A stretch of DNA of 64,000 nucleotides from the NCBI GenBank assembly GCA_937121175.1, contig CAKZKD010000002.1:1-64000 (forward strand), read 5' to 3'. The position numbers were made by a program, and so were the translations under genes. Positions within the stretch are counted from its first letter, which is position 1. The number at the start of each line of letters is the position of its first letter. Origin of the DNA: an uncultured Flavobacteriales bacterium. Its GTDB lineage: Bacteria; Bacteroidota; Bacteroidia; Flavobacteriales_G; Salibacteraceae. This document shows, piece by piece, positions 43,575 to 52,026 of this stretch. The notes beneath the pieces are model-generated. The model did no database searches. It worked only from the letters and a program-made list of their open reading frames with translations, and was not told the DNA's origin.

Positions 43575-44069
43575 TTAACTAGGGTCTATCAGAAACAACG
43601 GTTGGTCGTACTCAACTGGTGTTGCATCATCTACAAGAACCTTAACAATTTTACCTGAAACCTCAGCTTCAATTTCATTGAATAGCTTCATTGCTTCTAT
43701 AATGCAAAGCACGTCACCCGGTTTTACGTCATCTCCTACGTTTTTGAAAACAGGTTTATCCGGTGATGAAGAACGGTAAAACGTTCCTATCATTGGTGAC
43801 TTTATTTCAATGTAATTTGATTCCTCAACTGCCGGTGTAGCTGGTGCGGCAGGCGCAGGAGCAACTGGTGCCGGTGCAGCTGGTGCGGCAGCAACTGGAG
43901 CTGGTGCCGCAGGAACTGCAGCTTGTATAACCTGTGGAGCAAGTACTCCACCCTTTTCTTTTGAACCAGTTTTAATAACCAGCTTAACGTCGTCCATTTC
44001 GAGTTCTACCTCGTTAACACCCGACTTTGCTACAAACTTTATAAGTCCTTGAATTTCTTCAATTTTCAT
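43575..44069 (-). CDS. accB: Acetyl-CoA carboxylase biotin carboxyl carrier protein
   Basis: The 164-residue BCCP has an N-terminal helix-rich segment (about 1-45), a Pro/Ala-rich flexible linker (about 48-85) and a C-terminal biotinyl domain. The modified Lys is in 'IEAMKLFNE'; the residue after it is Leu where many homologs have Met. It carries biotin between AccC and the carboxyltransferase. A promoter box upstream (44091) allows accB-accC transcription separate from fabH. Confidence 0.95.
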   Translation of the reverse strand: MKIEEIQGLIKFVAKSGVNEVELEMDDVKLVIKTGSKEKGGVLAPQVIQAAVPAAPAPVAAAPAAPAPVAPAPAAPATPAVEESNYIEIKSPMIGTFYRSSSPDKPVFKNVGDDVKPGDVLCIIEAMKLFNEIEAEVSGKIVKVLVDDATPVEYDQPLFLIDPS

Positions 44070-44090
44070 ATCTCAAATTTTGTTGTTCAA

Positions 44091-44098
44091 CAAAGATA
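44091..44098 (-). promoter_or_regulatory. -7 element (TATCTTTG) of accB-accC
   Basis: TATCTTTG on the minus strand fits TAnnTTTG and lies 21 nt before the accB ATG, in the short gap after fabH. Confidence 0.45.
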
Positions 44099-44105
44099 AA
44101 TTTCA

Positions 44106-45101
44106 TTAACTATTGTAAGCCCATTTTAAATAAACTGCTCCCCAAGTAAATCCACCTCCAAAAGCAGACAATATAATATTATCACCTTTTTTAAGCTTAG
44201 GCTCCCATTCCCATAGGCAAAGTGGAATAGTTCCAGCAGTTGTGTTTCCGTATTTTTCTATATTAATCATCACCTTTTCTGGTGGTAAATTCAATCTGTT
44301 TGCGGTTGCGTCAATTATTCTGAGGTTGGCTTGATGTGGAACTAACCAATCAAGCGTATCACCAGTTAAACCGTTTCTGAGCATTACTTCTTCAGAAACA
44401 TCAGCCATGTTAGTAACAGCAAATTTGAATACTTGCTTTCCTTCTTGATAAACTGCATGTTCGTTATTAGCAACGGTTTCTGCTGATGCTGGTTTTACAG
44501 AGCCTCCTGCAGGTTGATGTAAATGTTGAACCCCTGAACCGTCTGAATGCAATTGAAAATCGACCACTCCATTTCCTACTTCATTAGGCTCAAGCAAAAC
44601 TGCTCCACCTCCATCACCAAAAATGATACATGTTGTTCTGTCCTCATAATTCAAGATGGATGACATTTTATCAACGCCTACAACGACTACCTTCTTGTAT
44701 TTACCCGTTTCAATAAACTGGGCACCTGTACTTAGGCTGTAAATAAATCCTGAACAAGCAGCATTTACATCAAAACTCCATGCGTTTTTTGCACCAATTT
44801 TATCTGCAACTATGTTAGCACAACTAGGAAAATTATAGTCCGCTGTAACTGTACCCACAATTAATAGGTCAATTTCTTCTGGGGAAATTCCTCTTTTCTT
44901 ACATAAATCTAGAACCGCTGGTGCTGCAATATCTGACGCTCCAGTATTTGGTTCCTTTAAAATTCTCCTTTCCTTAATTCCTGTTCTGGTAAGAATCCAT
45001 TCGTCGTTGGTGTCAACGATTTTTTCTAAATCCTTGTTGGTCATTTTGGTTTCAGGTACGTAGCCTGCAACCGCGGTAATTGCTGCTGTAATTTTCGACA
45101 T
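44106..45101 (-). CDS. fabH: 3-oxoacyl-ACP synthase III
   Basis: The 331-residue condensing enzyme starts fatty-acid synthesis by joining acetyl-CoA (or a branched primer) with malonyl-ACP. The catalytic Cys is in 'VNAACSGFIYSLS', His in 'WLVPHQANLRI' and Asn in 'KYGNTTAGTIPL'. It overlaps the upstream plsX gene by one base, the usual plsX-fabH order. Confidence 0.95.
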   Translation of the reverse strand: MSKITAAITAVAGYVPETKMTNKDLEKIVDTNDEWILTRTGIKERRILKEPNTGASDIAAPAVLDLCKKRGISPEEIDLLIVGTVTADYNFPSCANIVADKIGAKNAWSFDVNAACSGFIYSLSTGAQFIETGKYKKVVVVGVDKMSSILNYEDRTTCIIFGDGGGAVLLEPNEVGNGVVDFQLHSDGSGVQHLHQPAGGSVKPASAETVANNEHAVYQEGKQVFKFAVTNMADVSEEVMLRNGLTGDTLDWLVPHQANLRIIDATANRLNLPPEKVMINIEKYGNTTAGTIPLCLWEWEPKLKKGDNIILSAFGGGFTWGAVYLKWAYNS

Positions 45102-46039
45102 TATTGAAATGCGTTTTTAATTTTTTCCGCTAGTTGTGCATTAGACACCTCTAGGGAATGAACAATCATATTTTTTATAGCGCGAGCGCTCGAAATTCCG
45201 TGACCAATAATAACATTTCCATTCACACCAAGCACAGGTGTACCACCATAAATTTCATAATTCAATCGGTTGAAAAAGTCATCGTTGATTCCTCGCTTTT
45301 TAATCATAGCGTAAAAGGCCTCGGCTTCTTTGAGCATAACATTACCAGTAAAACCATCGGTAACAATAACATCAATTTCATCACTGAATAAGTCTCTTCC
45401 TTCAACATTTCCATAAAAATTGAAATCGCGAGAGTCTTTCATTAGCTGATGAGCGGCCTGAACTTGCATAGTTCCTTTCTCTTCTTCTTCGCCCATGCTC
45501 AACAAACCTACTTTAGGTTCTTTTATGGAAAAAACTTGTTGAGCATATATTGAACCAAGTACTCCAAATTGGTACAACACATCGGGCTTGCAGTCTGCAT
45601 TTATACCTACATCAAGTAAAATATTCATGCTGCCGTTTGGGCAAGGTATTGCGGAGGTAACCGAAGGTCGAATAACGCCGGGGACTGCCTGAATGGTGAA
45701 CATAGATCCAACCATCATTGCACCTGAATTGCCGGCACTGGAAAATGCGTCTAACTCACCCGTCTTCAAATAATGAAACCCAAGACTAATAGAAGACTTG
45801 GGTTTACTTTTGAATGCTTTTGCCGGATGTTCTCCCATTTCAATTCGATCAGTTGTATGAACGAAATGAAAAATATCAGGATTTACTCCTTGAGATTGAA
45901 TTTTTGCTCTACTAATACTTTCATCACCAATTAAAACAATTTCTACGTTTTCTGATAACTCTTGGCGAGCTTCAATAGCTCCAAGAATAGCAGAGTCGGG
46001 TGCAAAGTCACCACCGAAAGTATCAAGGCCTAGGCGCAT
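45101..46039 (-). CDS. plsX: Phosphate acyltransferase PlsX
   Basis: The 312-residue enzyme converts acyl-ACP to acyl-phosphate for phospholipid synthesis. It shows the family features 'LGLDTFGGDFAPDSAILGA' at the N-terminus and 'SSAGNSGAMMVGSMF' (about 98-112), 'EGRDLFSDEIDVIVTDGFTGNV' and the C-terminal 'GHGISSARAIKNMI'. The first motif has 'DTFGGD' where many homologs have 'DAMGGD'. It follows rpmF by 38 bases in the classic operon order. Confidence 0.93.
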   Translation of the reverse strand: MRLGLDTFGGDFAPDSAILGAIEARQELSENVEIVLIGDESISRAKIQSQGVNPDIFHFVHTTDRIEMGEHPAKAFKSKPKSSISLGFHYLKTGELDAFSSAGNSGAMMVGSMFTIQAVPGVIRPSVTSAIPCPNGSMNILLDVGINADCKPDVLYQFGVLGSIYAQQVFSIKEPKVGLLSMGEEEEKGTMQVQAAHQLMKDSRDFNFYGNVEGRDLFSDEIDVIVTDGFTGNVMLKEAEAFYAMIKKRGINDDFFNRLNYEIYGGTPVLGVNGNVIIGHGISSARAIKNMIVHSLEVSNAQLAEKIKNAFQ

Positions 46040-46077
46040 TTAGTGATTTAGCTTTGGTGCTAAATTAGAACTAATTC

Positions 46078-46272
46078 CTATACCTCAGCTTCTTCTTTCT
46101 CTAGGACAACTTTTCCTTTGTAGTATAATTTTCCTTCAAACCAATGTGCTCTATGGTAAAGGTGAGATTGTCCCGTTGTTGGGCAAGTAGCTACAGTAGG
46201 AGCAGTAGTTTTGTAGTGAGTACGTCTTTTATCTCTTCTAGTCTTACTCTGCTTACGTTTAGGATGTGCCAT
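46078..46272 (-). CDS. rpmF: Ribosomal protein bL32
   Basis: The 64-residue basic large-subunit protein starts '[21 protein letters not shown]', the conserved bL32 N-terminus. Only one Cys is present ('[11 protein letters not shown]') where zinc-binding versions have two CxxC pairs, so this is a zinc-independent (C-minus) form. It lies between the DUF177 gene and plsX. Confidence 0.95.
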   Translation of the reverse strand: MAHPKRKQSKTRRDKRRTHYKTTAPTVATCPTTGQSHLYHRAHWFEGKLYYKGKVVLEKEEAEV

Positions 46273-46277
46273 TATTT

Positions 46278-46811
46278 CTAATTTTTATCTTTAAACAAGT
46301 CTTTTAATGCGTTCCATCTTGGGTCAGTTTCTTCTGTTGAATCTACATCACCATTGTTGTTATATTCTTCTAGCTTTTTCAGCATTACCGGGTCACATTT
46401 ACCTTCTTCATGCACTAATTTGGCAGGTAAAGAAAGGTGGATGAGTTCGTAGAATAAATTCTTCAAATCTATCTTATGGTCTTTTGAAGGTATAACCAGT
46501 ACATCTTCTTCTTGCCACTCGTCTTCTTCTCCGTACTTACCAAGTATTCTTGACTCGCCAGTTATTGTTAATTCCAAATCGTCTAGGCAAACATCACAGC
46601 TTACGTCAACGGTTCCATTGAAATCAATATCGAAGACTAATAAATTGTCTTTTTTATCTAAATCAACGTTGAAAACCAAGCTGCCATTTTGGATTAGCTC
46701 ATCTTCAACCCCATTATTCTGAAAAAAATCAAAGAACGTTTTATTCAACTCATAATCGAATTGGTGCTTACCTATTGATAATCCTGAAAATTTTAGTTCA
46801 AAATCTCTCAT
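46278..46811 (-). CDS. YceD/DUF177 family protein
   Basis: The 177-residue protein has the DUF177 core '[23 protein letters not shown]' with two Cys in a CxxC-like pair and the acidic stretch '[23 protein letters not shown]' followed by '[11 protein letters not shown]'. DUF177 genes sit next to rpmF across bacteria and in plants are tied to 23S rRNA accumulation. A role in 50S assembly or rRNA handling is likely. It is the first gene of the rpmF-plsX-fabH transcript, with a promoter box upstream. Confidence 0.9.
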   Translation of the reverse strand: MRDFELKFSGLSIGKHQFDYELNKTFFDFFQNNGVEDELIQNGSLVFNVDLDKKDNLLVFDIDFNGTVDVSCDVCLDDLELTITGESRILGKYGEEDEWQEEDVLVIPSKDHKIDLKNLFYELIHLSLPAKLVHEEGKCDPVMLKKLEEYNNNGDVDSTEETDPRWNALKDLFKDKN

Positions 46812-46836
46812 AGAACACCTGTCAAAAATGAGGCGG

Positions 46837-46844
46837 CAAATGTA
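46837..46844 (-). promoter_or_regulatory. -7 element (TACATTTG) of the DUF177-rpmF-plsX-fabH operon
   Basis: TACATTTG on the minus strand is followed by CCGCCTC, the same 'TTTGCCGCC' context as the asnS box. It lies 25 nt before the DUF177 ATG. A TTG at 46874-46872 is 27 nt upstream, longer than usual. Confidence 0.5.
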
Positions 46845-46900
46845 ATAAAATACTTAACAGTAAAATTTAAACAAACGATTTAAAAATCAGGTTTTTAAAC

Positions 46901-47953
46901 CTACGCTAAAGCGTTTTCTGCCAGCACTTTATTTGCCTTTCTGTTTTTAAAAATATCAATCGCTGCAAATACAGCATTACGGAAAGAGCTTGCCGAAGCA
47001 ATTCCTTCCCCCGCAATATCATAAGCGGTTCCGTGGTCTGGTGATGTTCTTACAATTGGCAACCCCGCTGTGAAGTTTACTCCTTCATCAAATGATATTG
47101 TTTTAAATGGAGTTAGTCCTTGGTCGTGATACATGGCCAAAATGCCATCAAACTTTTTGTATCCCGGAGAGCCAAAAAAACCATCGGCAGCAAAAGGGCC
47201 AAATACCAAAGAACCTTTTTTCTCTGCCTTCTTTAAAGCAGGGATAATAATTTCTTTCTCCTCAGAACCGATTGTTCCATTATCTCCAGAGTGTGGGTTA
47301 AGACCTAACACCGCAATTTTAGGATGCGCAATGCTATAATCTTGCTGAAGGGTTTTGTGCAAGACTTCAATTTTTTTCAAAATTACCTCTTCGGTGATTT
47401 GACTGGCAACGTCTTTAATAGCAACGTGTCCGGTAATGGTACCTACCTTCAAATCTCCATGAGTGAGAATCATCAGCGGATAATCCTCATTGGCATAATT
47501 CGCCAAGTATTCGGTATGCCCAGGAAATGAAAACTCTTCCGATTGGATGTTGTTTTTGTTGATTGGAGCAGTTACCAGCACATCAATTTTGTTTGATGCT
47601 AAATCCTTCGTTGCGGCTTCTAAAGATAAAAATGACTTTTTACCTGCATCAGCAGTAGATTCCCCAAATTCGATATTCGAGTCATCTTCCCAAACTTCTA
47701 CCAAGTTCGCACGCTTTGGATTTGCTTTACTCGCATCCTTTATTGCAAAAAAGCTAAAATCACTTACGGTTAAAGTCTTTTTGTAAGCCTTTACCAAGTT
47801 CAAATTTCCATAAACAATTGGTGTGCAAATGTCCATCATACGTGCATCGGAAAATGTTTTGATAATTACCTCAAGCCCCACGCCGTTATAGTCTCCAATG
47901 GAAACCCCAACTCGGATTTTACGATTTGGTTTTGTGTTCTTATTTGGATGCAT
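46901..47953 (-). CDS. pdxA: 4-hydroxythreonine-4-phosphate dehydrogenase
   Basis: The 350-residue NAD-dependent enzyme is in the DXP-dependent pyridoxal-phosphate pathway. Metal and substrate ligands are visible in 'FPGHTEYLA', 'LGLNPHSGDNG' and 'MYHDQGLTPFK', with the N-terminal 'RVGVSIGDYNGVG'. It lies 9 bases downstream of the aminopeptidase gene, likely in one transcript. Confidence 0.94.
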   Translation of the reverse strand: MHPNKNTKPNRKIRVGVSIGDYNGVGLEVIIKTFSDARMMDICTPIVYGNLNLVKAYKKTLTVSDFSFFAIKDASKANPKRANLVEVWEDDSNIEFGESTADAGKKSFLSLEAATKDLASNKIDVLVTAPINKNNIQSEEFSFPGHTEYLANYANEDYPLMILTHGDLKVGTITGHVAIKDVASQITEEVILKKIEVLHKTLQQDYSIAHPKIAVLGLNPHSGDNGTIGSEEKEIIIPALKKAEKKGSLVFGPFAADGFFGSPGYKKFDGILAMYHDQGLTPFKTISFDEGVNFTAGLPIVRTSPDHGTAYDIAGEGIASASSFRNAVFAAIDIFKNRKANKVLAENALA

Positions 47954-47962
47954 AGTTATTGT

Positions 47963-49408
47963 CTAAGCGGAAACAGATTTGAAAAATTCGAATAATGATC
48001 GAACGCCAACTCCCGTGCCTTCAATTCCACGGTAGTTTTTTTCAGCGTGATTGAATGCCGGCCCTGCAATATCAATGTGAATGTATGGGTATCCTTTTTT
48101 GGTTTCTGTGTCTTGTGTAAAGTATTCTAAAAATTTACCAGCAGTTATCATTCCTGCTTCTGCACCGCCAAGGTTTGTAATGTCAGCAACCCTAGATTTC
48201 AATTGGTCTTTGTATTCATCCCAAAAAGGGAATTGAGCAAAACGTTCGTACGTCTTATTCCCGGCATCAACCAATATATCGTGTACTTCTTGCGGAGCAT
48301 TTCCCATTGAAATCATGGCTTGATCGCCAATTGCTCTTGCCGCAGAACCGGTTAATGTGGCCAAATCCATTACTAGTTCAGGGTCGTAATTTCTTGCGTA
48401 AGAAAGCGCATCAGCCATAATCATTCGGCCTTCAGCATCAGTGTTCAACACCTCGACTTTCATTCCGTTGTGCATTTCAATTACATCCCCAGGAACATAA
48501 GCGTTTCCGCCCGGTCTGTTTTCCGTTGCTGGAATTAGAGCAACCACTCTAACAGGCAATTTTGCTTGAGCAATAGCTGCCATTGCGCCTACAACTGCTG
48601 CAGAGCCGCCCATGTCGCATTTCATATAATCCATTGACATTGCTGTTGGTTTAAGGCTTACTCCGCCAGTATCATAAACCACTCCTTTACCTACTAAAAC
48701 ATACGGCTTTTCGTTAGTTGCATTTTCCGGATTCCATTCTAGAATTGAAAATGTGGGTGGATTTGGAGAACCTAAGTTTACTGCCAAAAGGCCGCCCATT
48801 TTTAGGGCCTGAATTTTTGATTTGTTGAATACTTCAACTTTAAAACCAAGTTCCTCTCCCAAGTCCATCATGTCGTGAGCGTATTGCTCGGCAGTAAGAT
48901 AAGATAGTGGTTCGTTTACGAAATCTCTTGCAATGCAAGTAGAGCTTATCACCGCATTTAGATGGGTGATTTCTGTGTCTGAAAGACCAACAATAGAAAT
49001 GTCTTTAACTGTATTTTTTCGTTTATCAGCGTCTGAGAAGTATTTTAAGAACTGATAGTTGCTCAAACTGAATCCTTCTGTGAAAGCATACAACAGAGCT
49101 GAGTTTCCGTTACCTGAAACGGTAACCGAAGTTTGCTTTAGGGCATTTAATTTTTTACAAATTCCATGAGAGGCCAACCGAGCATTTTCTAACGTTTTGT
49201 TTCCGTTGTCGTCTTCTTTGATTTGGTAAACAAAAACATGGCTGTTCAATCTATTTAGATAAACCGTATCATTTTTTGCCTCAAATTGCGCTTGCACGAA
49301 TTTTTGTTCGTCAGCACTTAGCGTGCTCAAATCACTTGCTGCTTTACAAATTAAAATTTGATTTTCGCCTTCACCTATGCTTGCTACACCTTTTACAATT
49401 TCTCTCAT
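47963..49408 (-). CDS. Leucyl aminopeptidase (M17)
   Basis: The 481-residue cytosolic M17 aminopeptidase cleaves N-terminal residues from peptides. Its C-terminal catalytic domain shows 'VLVGKGVVYDTGGVSLK' (metal-binding Lys and Asp), 'MDYMKCDMGGSAAVVGAM' and the signature 'NTDAEGRMIMADAL'. The N-terminal domain (about 1-160) is divergent, as is normal. A promoter box lies 20 nt upstream. It leads the pdxA gene. Confidence 0.94.
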   Translation of the reverse strand: MREIVKGVASIGEGENQILICKAASDLSTLSADEQKFVQAQFEAKNDTVYLNRLNSHVFVYQIKEDDNGNKTLENARLASHGICKKLNALKQTSVTVSGNGNSALLYAFTEGFSLSNYQFLKYFSDADKRKNTVKDISIVGLSDTEITHLNAVISSTCIARDFVNEPLSYLTAEQYAHDMMDLGEELGFKVEVFNKSKIQALKMGGLLAVNLGSPNPPTFSILEWNPENATNEKPYVLVGKGVVYDTGGVSLKPTAMSMDYMKCDMGGSAAVVGAMAAIAQAKLPVRVVALIPATENRPGGNAYVPGDVIEMHNGMKVEVLNTDAEGRMIMADALSYARNYDPELVMDLATLTGSAARAIGDQAMISMGNAPQEVHDILVDAGNKTYERFAQFPFWDEYKDQLKSRVADITNLGGAEAGMITAGKFLEYFTQDTETKKGYPYIHIDIAGPAFNHAEKNYRGIEGTGVGVRSLFEFFKSVSA

Positions 49409-49428
49409 ACCTCAAAAATTTTGAACGG

Positions 49429-49436
49429 CAAATGTA
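49429..49436 (-). promoter_or_regulatory. -7 element (TACATTTG) of the aminopeptidase-pdxA unit
   Basis: TACATTTG followed by CC on the minus strand repeats the box before the DUF177 operon. It lies 20 nt before the ATG. No TTG is seen at the -33 spacing. Confidence 0.45.
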
Positions 49437-49590
49437 AGGAAAGGGCTTTGGGTTGTAGCTGGTTGAATCATAAGAAAACTTTAACGATGTGTTGAGCTTA
49501 CCAATGAGCCTATTATTTCTAAAAACAACCCTTTACTCGTTTATATCATTGAAGTAATTGCTGCAGCGTAGTACTTTTCAATTTTGTTTT

Positions 49591-50271
49591 ATGAAATGGC
49601 AAACCATCTTTTTCTCAACTGGGCTTCTTTTAAGTTCAATTATAGCTAATAGTCAGAATCACAGTATTAAACTCGGCTGCCTCTACGCCAATGATTTGGA
49701 CGGAGAGGGTTTTTATTACAATGAATTCACACAAGCAGGGAGTTTTGGCTGGTCGCATTTTTCATCTATTGAATATGCTTTTGGGTTTAATGGTGAGAAG
49801 CATAGTATTTCAGTAAGTCTTGATGGCTTTGATACTCAAAATAGGCTCGACCCATTTAAAACCAATGAAAAACACTTGGCCACCATTCACAAACCATGGC
49901 TTGGCCTGATTCAAGTACGTTATTTAAGACAAGTACTAGATTACGAAGGATATACAATGAAAACATCGGTCGGAATTGTTCGGAGAGGTGGAACAGGGAC
50001 ACTTGGGATACATAGCAGTTGCTTTGGGCCTGGATTTAGTTCCAATTTTGTACCCCTGAATTCTAGTGGACTTACTTTGGGTTTGGAATTGAAAAAGCAT
50101 ATTAGCAAGACAATTTTCTGCTACGCTATTACAACTTTAGCATATTATTCCAAAGGAAAAACACATCGCAAAGTAGTCATGCAAGAAAAAATAACGGCGA
50201 GTTCAACTATAAATTCCGTTTACTTTAAATGGGGTGTTGGGTATCAGTTTTCGAAGAGGTCGGAAGATTGA
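49591..50271 (+). CDS. Hypothetical exported protein, beta-barrel-like
   Basis: The 226-residue protein of unknown family has a signal peptide (about 1-21, 'SSIIANSQ'). The rest alternates short amphipathic strands and turns and ends in an aromatic 'WGVGYQF' near the C-terminus, a pattern of outer-membrane beta-barrels. The frame is open back to 49558, but the ATG at 49591 directly precedes the signal peptide. It stands alone between divergent and convergent minus-strand genes. Confidence 0.65.
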   Translation: MKWQTIFFSTGLLLSSIIANSQNHSIKLGCLYANDLDGEGFYYNEFTQAGSFGWSHFSSIEYAFGFNGEKHSISVSLDGFDTQNRLDPFKTNEKHLATIHKPWLGLIQVRYLRQVLDYEGYTMKTSVGIVRRGGTGTLGIHSSCFGPGFSSNFVPLNSSGLTLGLELKKHISKTIFCYAITTLAYYSKGKTHRKVVMQEKITASSTINSVYFKWGVGYQFSKRSED

Positions 50272-50346
50272 CCGTCTAATGTATTTGCCATTTTCGACAC
50301 AAACTTCTTAGAAGTTCACTCAAATTGACAAACAAAACCAACACTC

Positions 50347-50380
50347 AAAAAAATCCCCAAACCAAAGTACGGAATGGGGA
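50347..50380 (-). terminator. hppD terminator
   Basis: On the minus strand the 6-bp stem TCCCCA/TGGGGA with a 15-nt loop is followed by seven T residues. It lies 26 bases after the hppD stop. Confidence 0.6.
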
Positions 50381-50405
50381 CTTAAATGTGTATCAAAAAA
50401 CGGCA

Positions 50406-51566
50406 CTACAATGTACCTCTGTTCTCTTGTTCTCTTTCTATAGACTCGAATAATGCCTTGAAGTTTCCAGCACCAAATCCACGAGCTCCCATTCGCTGAA
50501 TGATTTCGAAGAACAGCGTAGGCCTATCTTCTACTGGTTTTGTGAAGATTTGTAATAAGTACCCTTCTTCGTCAGCATCAATCATAATAGATAGCTTTTG
50601 AAGTTCACCTAAGTCTTCTTTCATCATATCTCGGTGCTCACCTAGTCTTTCCGGAATTGCATCGTAATACGCTTGTGGCGGAGGTGGTAAAAATTCAACG
50701 CCACGTGCTTTCAATTGAGCTACTGTTCCAATAATATCATTTGTTGCCACGGCAATATGCTGAACACCTGAATCTTCGTAGAAATCAAGGTACTCTTCTA
50801 TTTGAGATTTTTTTGCAGCTTTTGCAGGTTCGTTAATCGGAAATTTAATTCTACCATTTCCGTTAGACATTACCTTACTCATAAGAGCGGAATACTCAGT
50901 ATGAATTTGTTTGTCATCGAAGGACAAAAAGTTCTCGAAACCCATTACATCTTCGTACCATTTTACCCACTTATCCATTTGGTTCCAACCTACATTACCC
51001 ACCATGTGGTCAATATATTTTAGACCTACTGGAGTGGGATTGTAGTCCGATTTCCATTCTTTAAAACCAGGCATGAAAGTTCCACTGTAGTTTTTGCGTT
51101 CTACAAACATGTGAACCGTTTCGCCATAAGTATAGATTCCAGCTTTTACGATTTCTCCGTCATCGTCGGTTTCAACGGTTGGCTCCAAGTAGGACTTTGC
51201 ACCTCTCGAAGTGGTTTCTTCATAAGCCTTTCTGGCATCGTCAACCCATAAGGCAACTACCTTAACGCCATCTCCATGTTTTACAATATGGTCGTTAATA
51301 GGTGACGAACTATTTAATGGAGTGGTAAGTACCAATCTGATTTTATCTTGAACCAAAACGTAGCTTACTGAATCTTTTGAACCAGTCTCTAAGCCTTTGT
51401 AGGCAAGGGCTTGAAACCCGAAAGCAGTTTTATAAAAGTGAGCAGACTGTTTGGCGTTTCCAACATAAAACTCAACGTAGTCTGTTCCTAAAAGGGGTAA
51501 GAAATCCTGCGCACCTTCAAATATTTTCTCTAATCCGTAATCTACTGATTTTACTTCTTTACTCAT
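50406..51566 (-). CDS. hppD: 4-hydroxyphenylpyruvate dioxygenase
   Basis: The 386-residue non-heme Fe(II) dioxygenase converts 4-hydroxyphenylpyruvate to homogentisate. It has two VOC domains; the iron ligands lie in 'YIDHMVGNV' (His), 'GVQHIAVATND' (His) and 'FFEIIQRMGARGFG' (Glu) of the C-terminal domain. It is paired with the homogentisate dioxygenase gene upstream, separated only by a small four-helix-bundle gene. A fumarylacetoacetase gene is not in the window, so the rest of tyrosine breakdown lies elsewhere. Confidence 0.95.
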   Translation of the reverse strand: MSKEVKSVDYGLEKIFEGAQDFLPLLGTDYVEFYVGNAKQSAHFYKTAFGFQALAYKGLETGSKDSVSYVLVQDKIRLVLTTPLNSSSPINDHIVKHGDGVKVVALWVDDARKAYEETTSRGAKSYLEPTVETDDDGEIVKAGIYTYGETVHMFVERKNYSGTFMPGFKEWKSDYNPTPVGLKYIDHMVGNVGWNQMDKWVKWYEDVMGFENFLSFDDKQIHTEYSALMSKVMSNGNGRIKFPINEPAKAAKKSQIEEYLDFYEDSGVQHIAVATNDIIGTVAQLKARGVEFLPPPPQAYYDAIPERLGEHRDMMKEDLGELQKLSIMIDADEEGYLLQIFTKPVEDRPTLFFEIIQRMGARGFGAGNFKALFESIEREQENRGTL

Positions 51567-51574
51567 ACCTTTTC

Positions 51575-51600
51575 AATTTCCAATTGTAAAATTTCCAATT
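51575..51600. repeat. Short direct repeat between hppD and the four-helix gene
   Basis: AATTTCCAATT occurs at 51575-51585 and again at 51590-51600 (15-base period), then decays into 'ATCAATTTC'. It fills the gap between hppD and the four-helix-bundle gene. Confidence 0.7.
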
Positions 51601-51607
51601 ATCAATT

Positions 51608-51979
51608 TCAAGCTTTGCCTGTTTTTGATGAATGGACAATTGCATTTAAAATTTTTATTAGTTCTAAACTTTTTCCTAAAAGCTGGTTAGGTTTTGGGTA
51701 ATCTATCGCCTCATTGCACAATGATAACCAGTAATTTGTTTCTTCAGCTTCCTTCAAAGAAATTCTCATTTTATGCGTAAAATCTCTTTTGCTTTCGGCA
51801 CCTTGTGCTTCTCGTATATTGGCCCCTATTGAAGTTCCTGACCTAATAAGCTGGTTACTTACTGCAAATTTTTTCATTGAATCTAATTCTCCGCAAAACT
51901 CAATAATACCCAAAGCAAATTCAAACGACTTGGAAACCACTATATTTTCTCTTACACCACTATTTGAATTCGGATTCAT
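51608..51979 (-). CDS. Four-helix-bundle protein (23S-rRNA IVP family)
   Basis: The 123-residue protein is of the family first seen in 23S rRNA intervening sequences. It has 'SFEFALGIIEFCGEL', 'NQLIRSGTSIGANIREAQGAESKRDFTHKMRISLKEAEETNYWL' and 'LELIKILNAIVHSSKTGKA', forming four antiparallel helices. The conserved 'RSGTSIGANI' is intact. Function is unknown; the family is proposed to bind nucleic acid. It sits between the two tyrosine-catabolism genes and has short tandem repeats on both sides, which suggests it moved in as a unit. Confidence 0.88.
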   Translation of the reverse strand: MNPNSNSGVRENIVVSKSFEFALGIIEFCGELDSMKKFAVSNQLIRSGTSIGANIREAQGAESKRDFTHKMRISLKEAEETNYWLSLCNEAIDYPKPNQLLGKSLELIKILNAIVHSSKTGKA

Positions 51980-51989
51980 TCAGAATTGA

Positions 51990-52018
51990 TTCATTGAACA
52001 TTGTTTCATTGAGCATTG
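51990..52018. repeat. Tandem 14-mers upstream of the four-helix gene
   Basis: TTCATTGAACATTG (51990-52003) and TTCATTGAGCATTG (52005-52018) are near-identical and 15 bases apart. They lie between the start of the four-helix gene and the stop of the homogentisate dioxygenase gene. Confidence 0.75.
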
Positions 52019-52026
52019 AACTTTGC

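Noticed and set aside
51608-52026. An insertion sequence or transposon around the four-helix gene
   Set aside because: There is no transposase and there are no terminal inverted repeats. The 8-base CTTTGCCT shared by 51613-51620 and 52021-52028 lies partly inside the coding end and may be chance.
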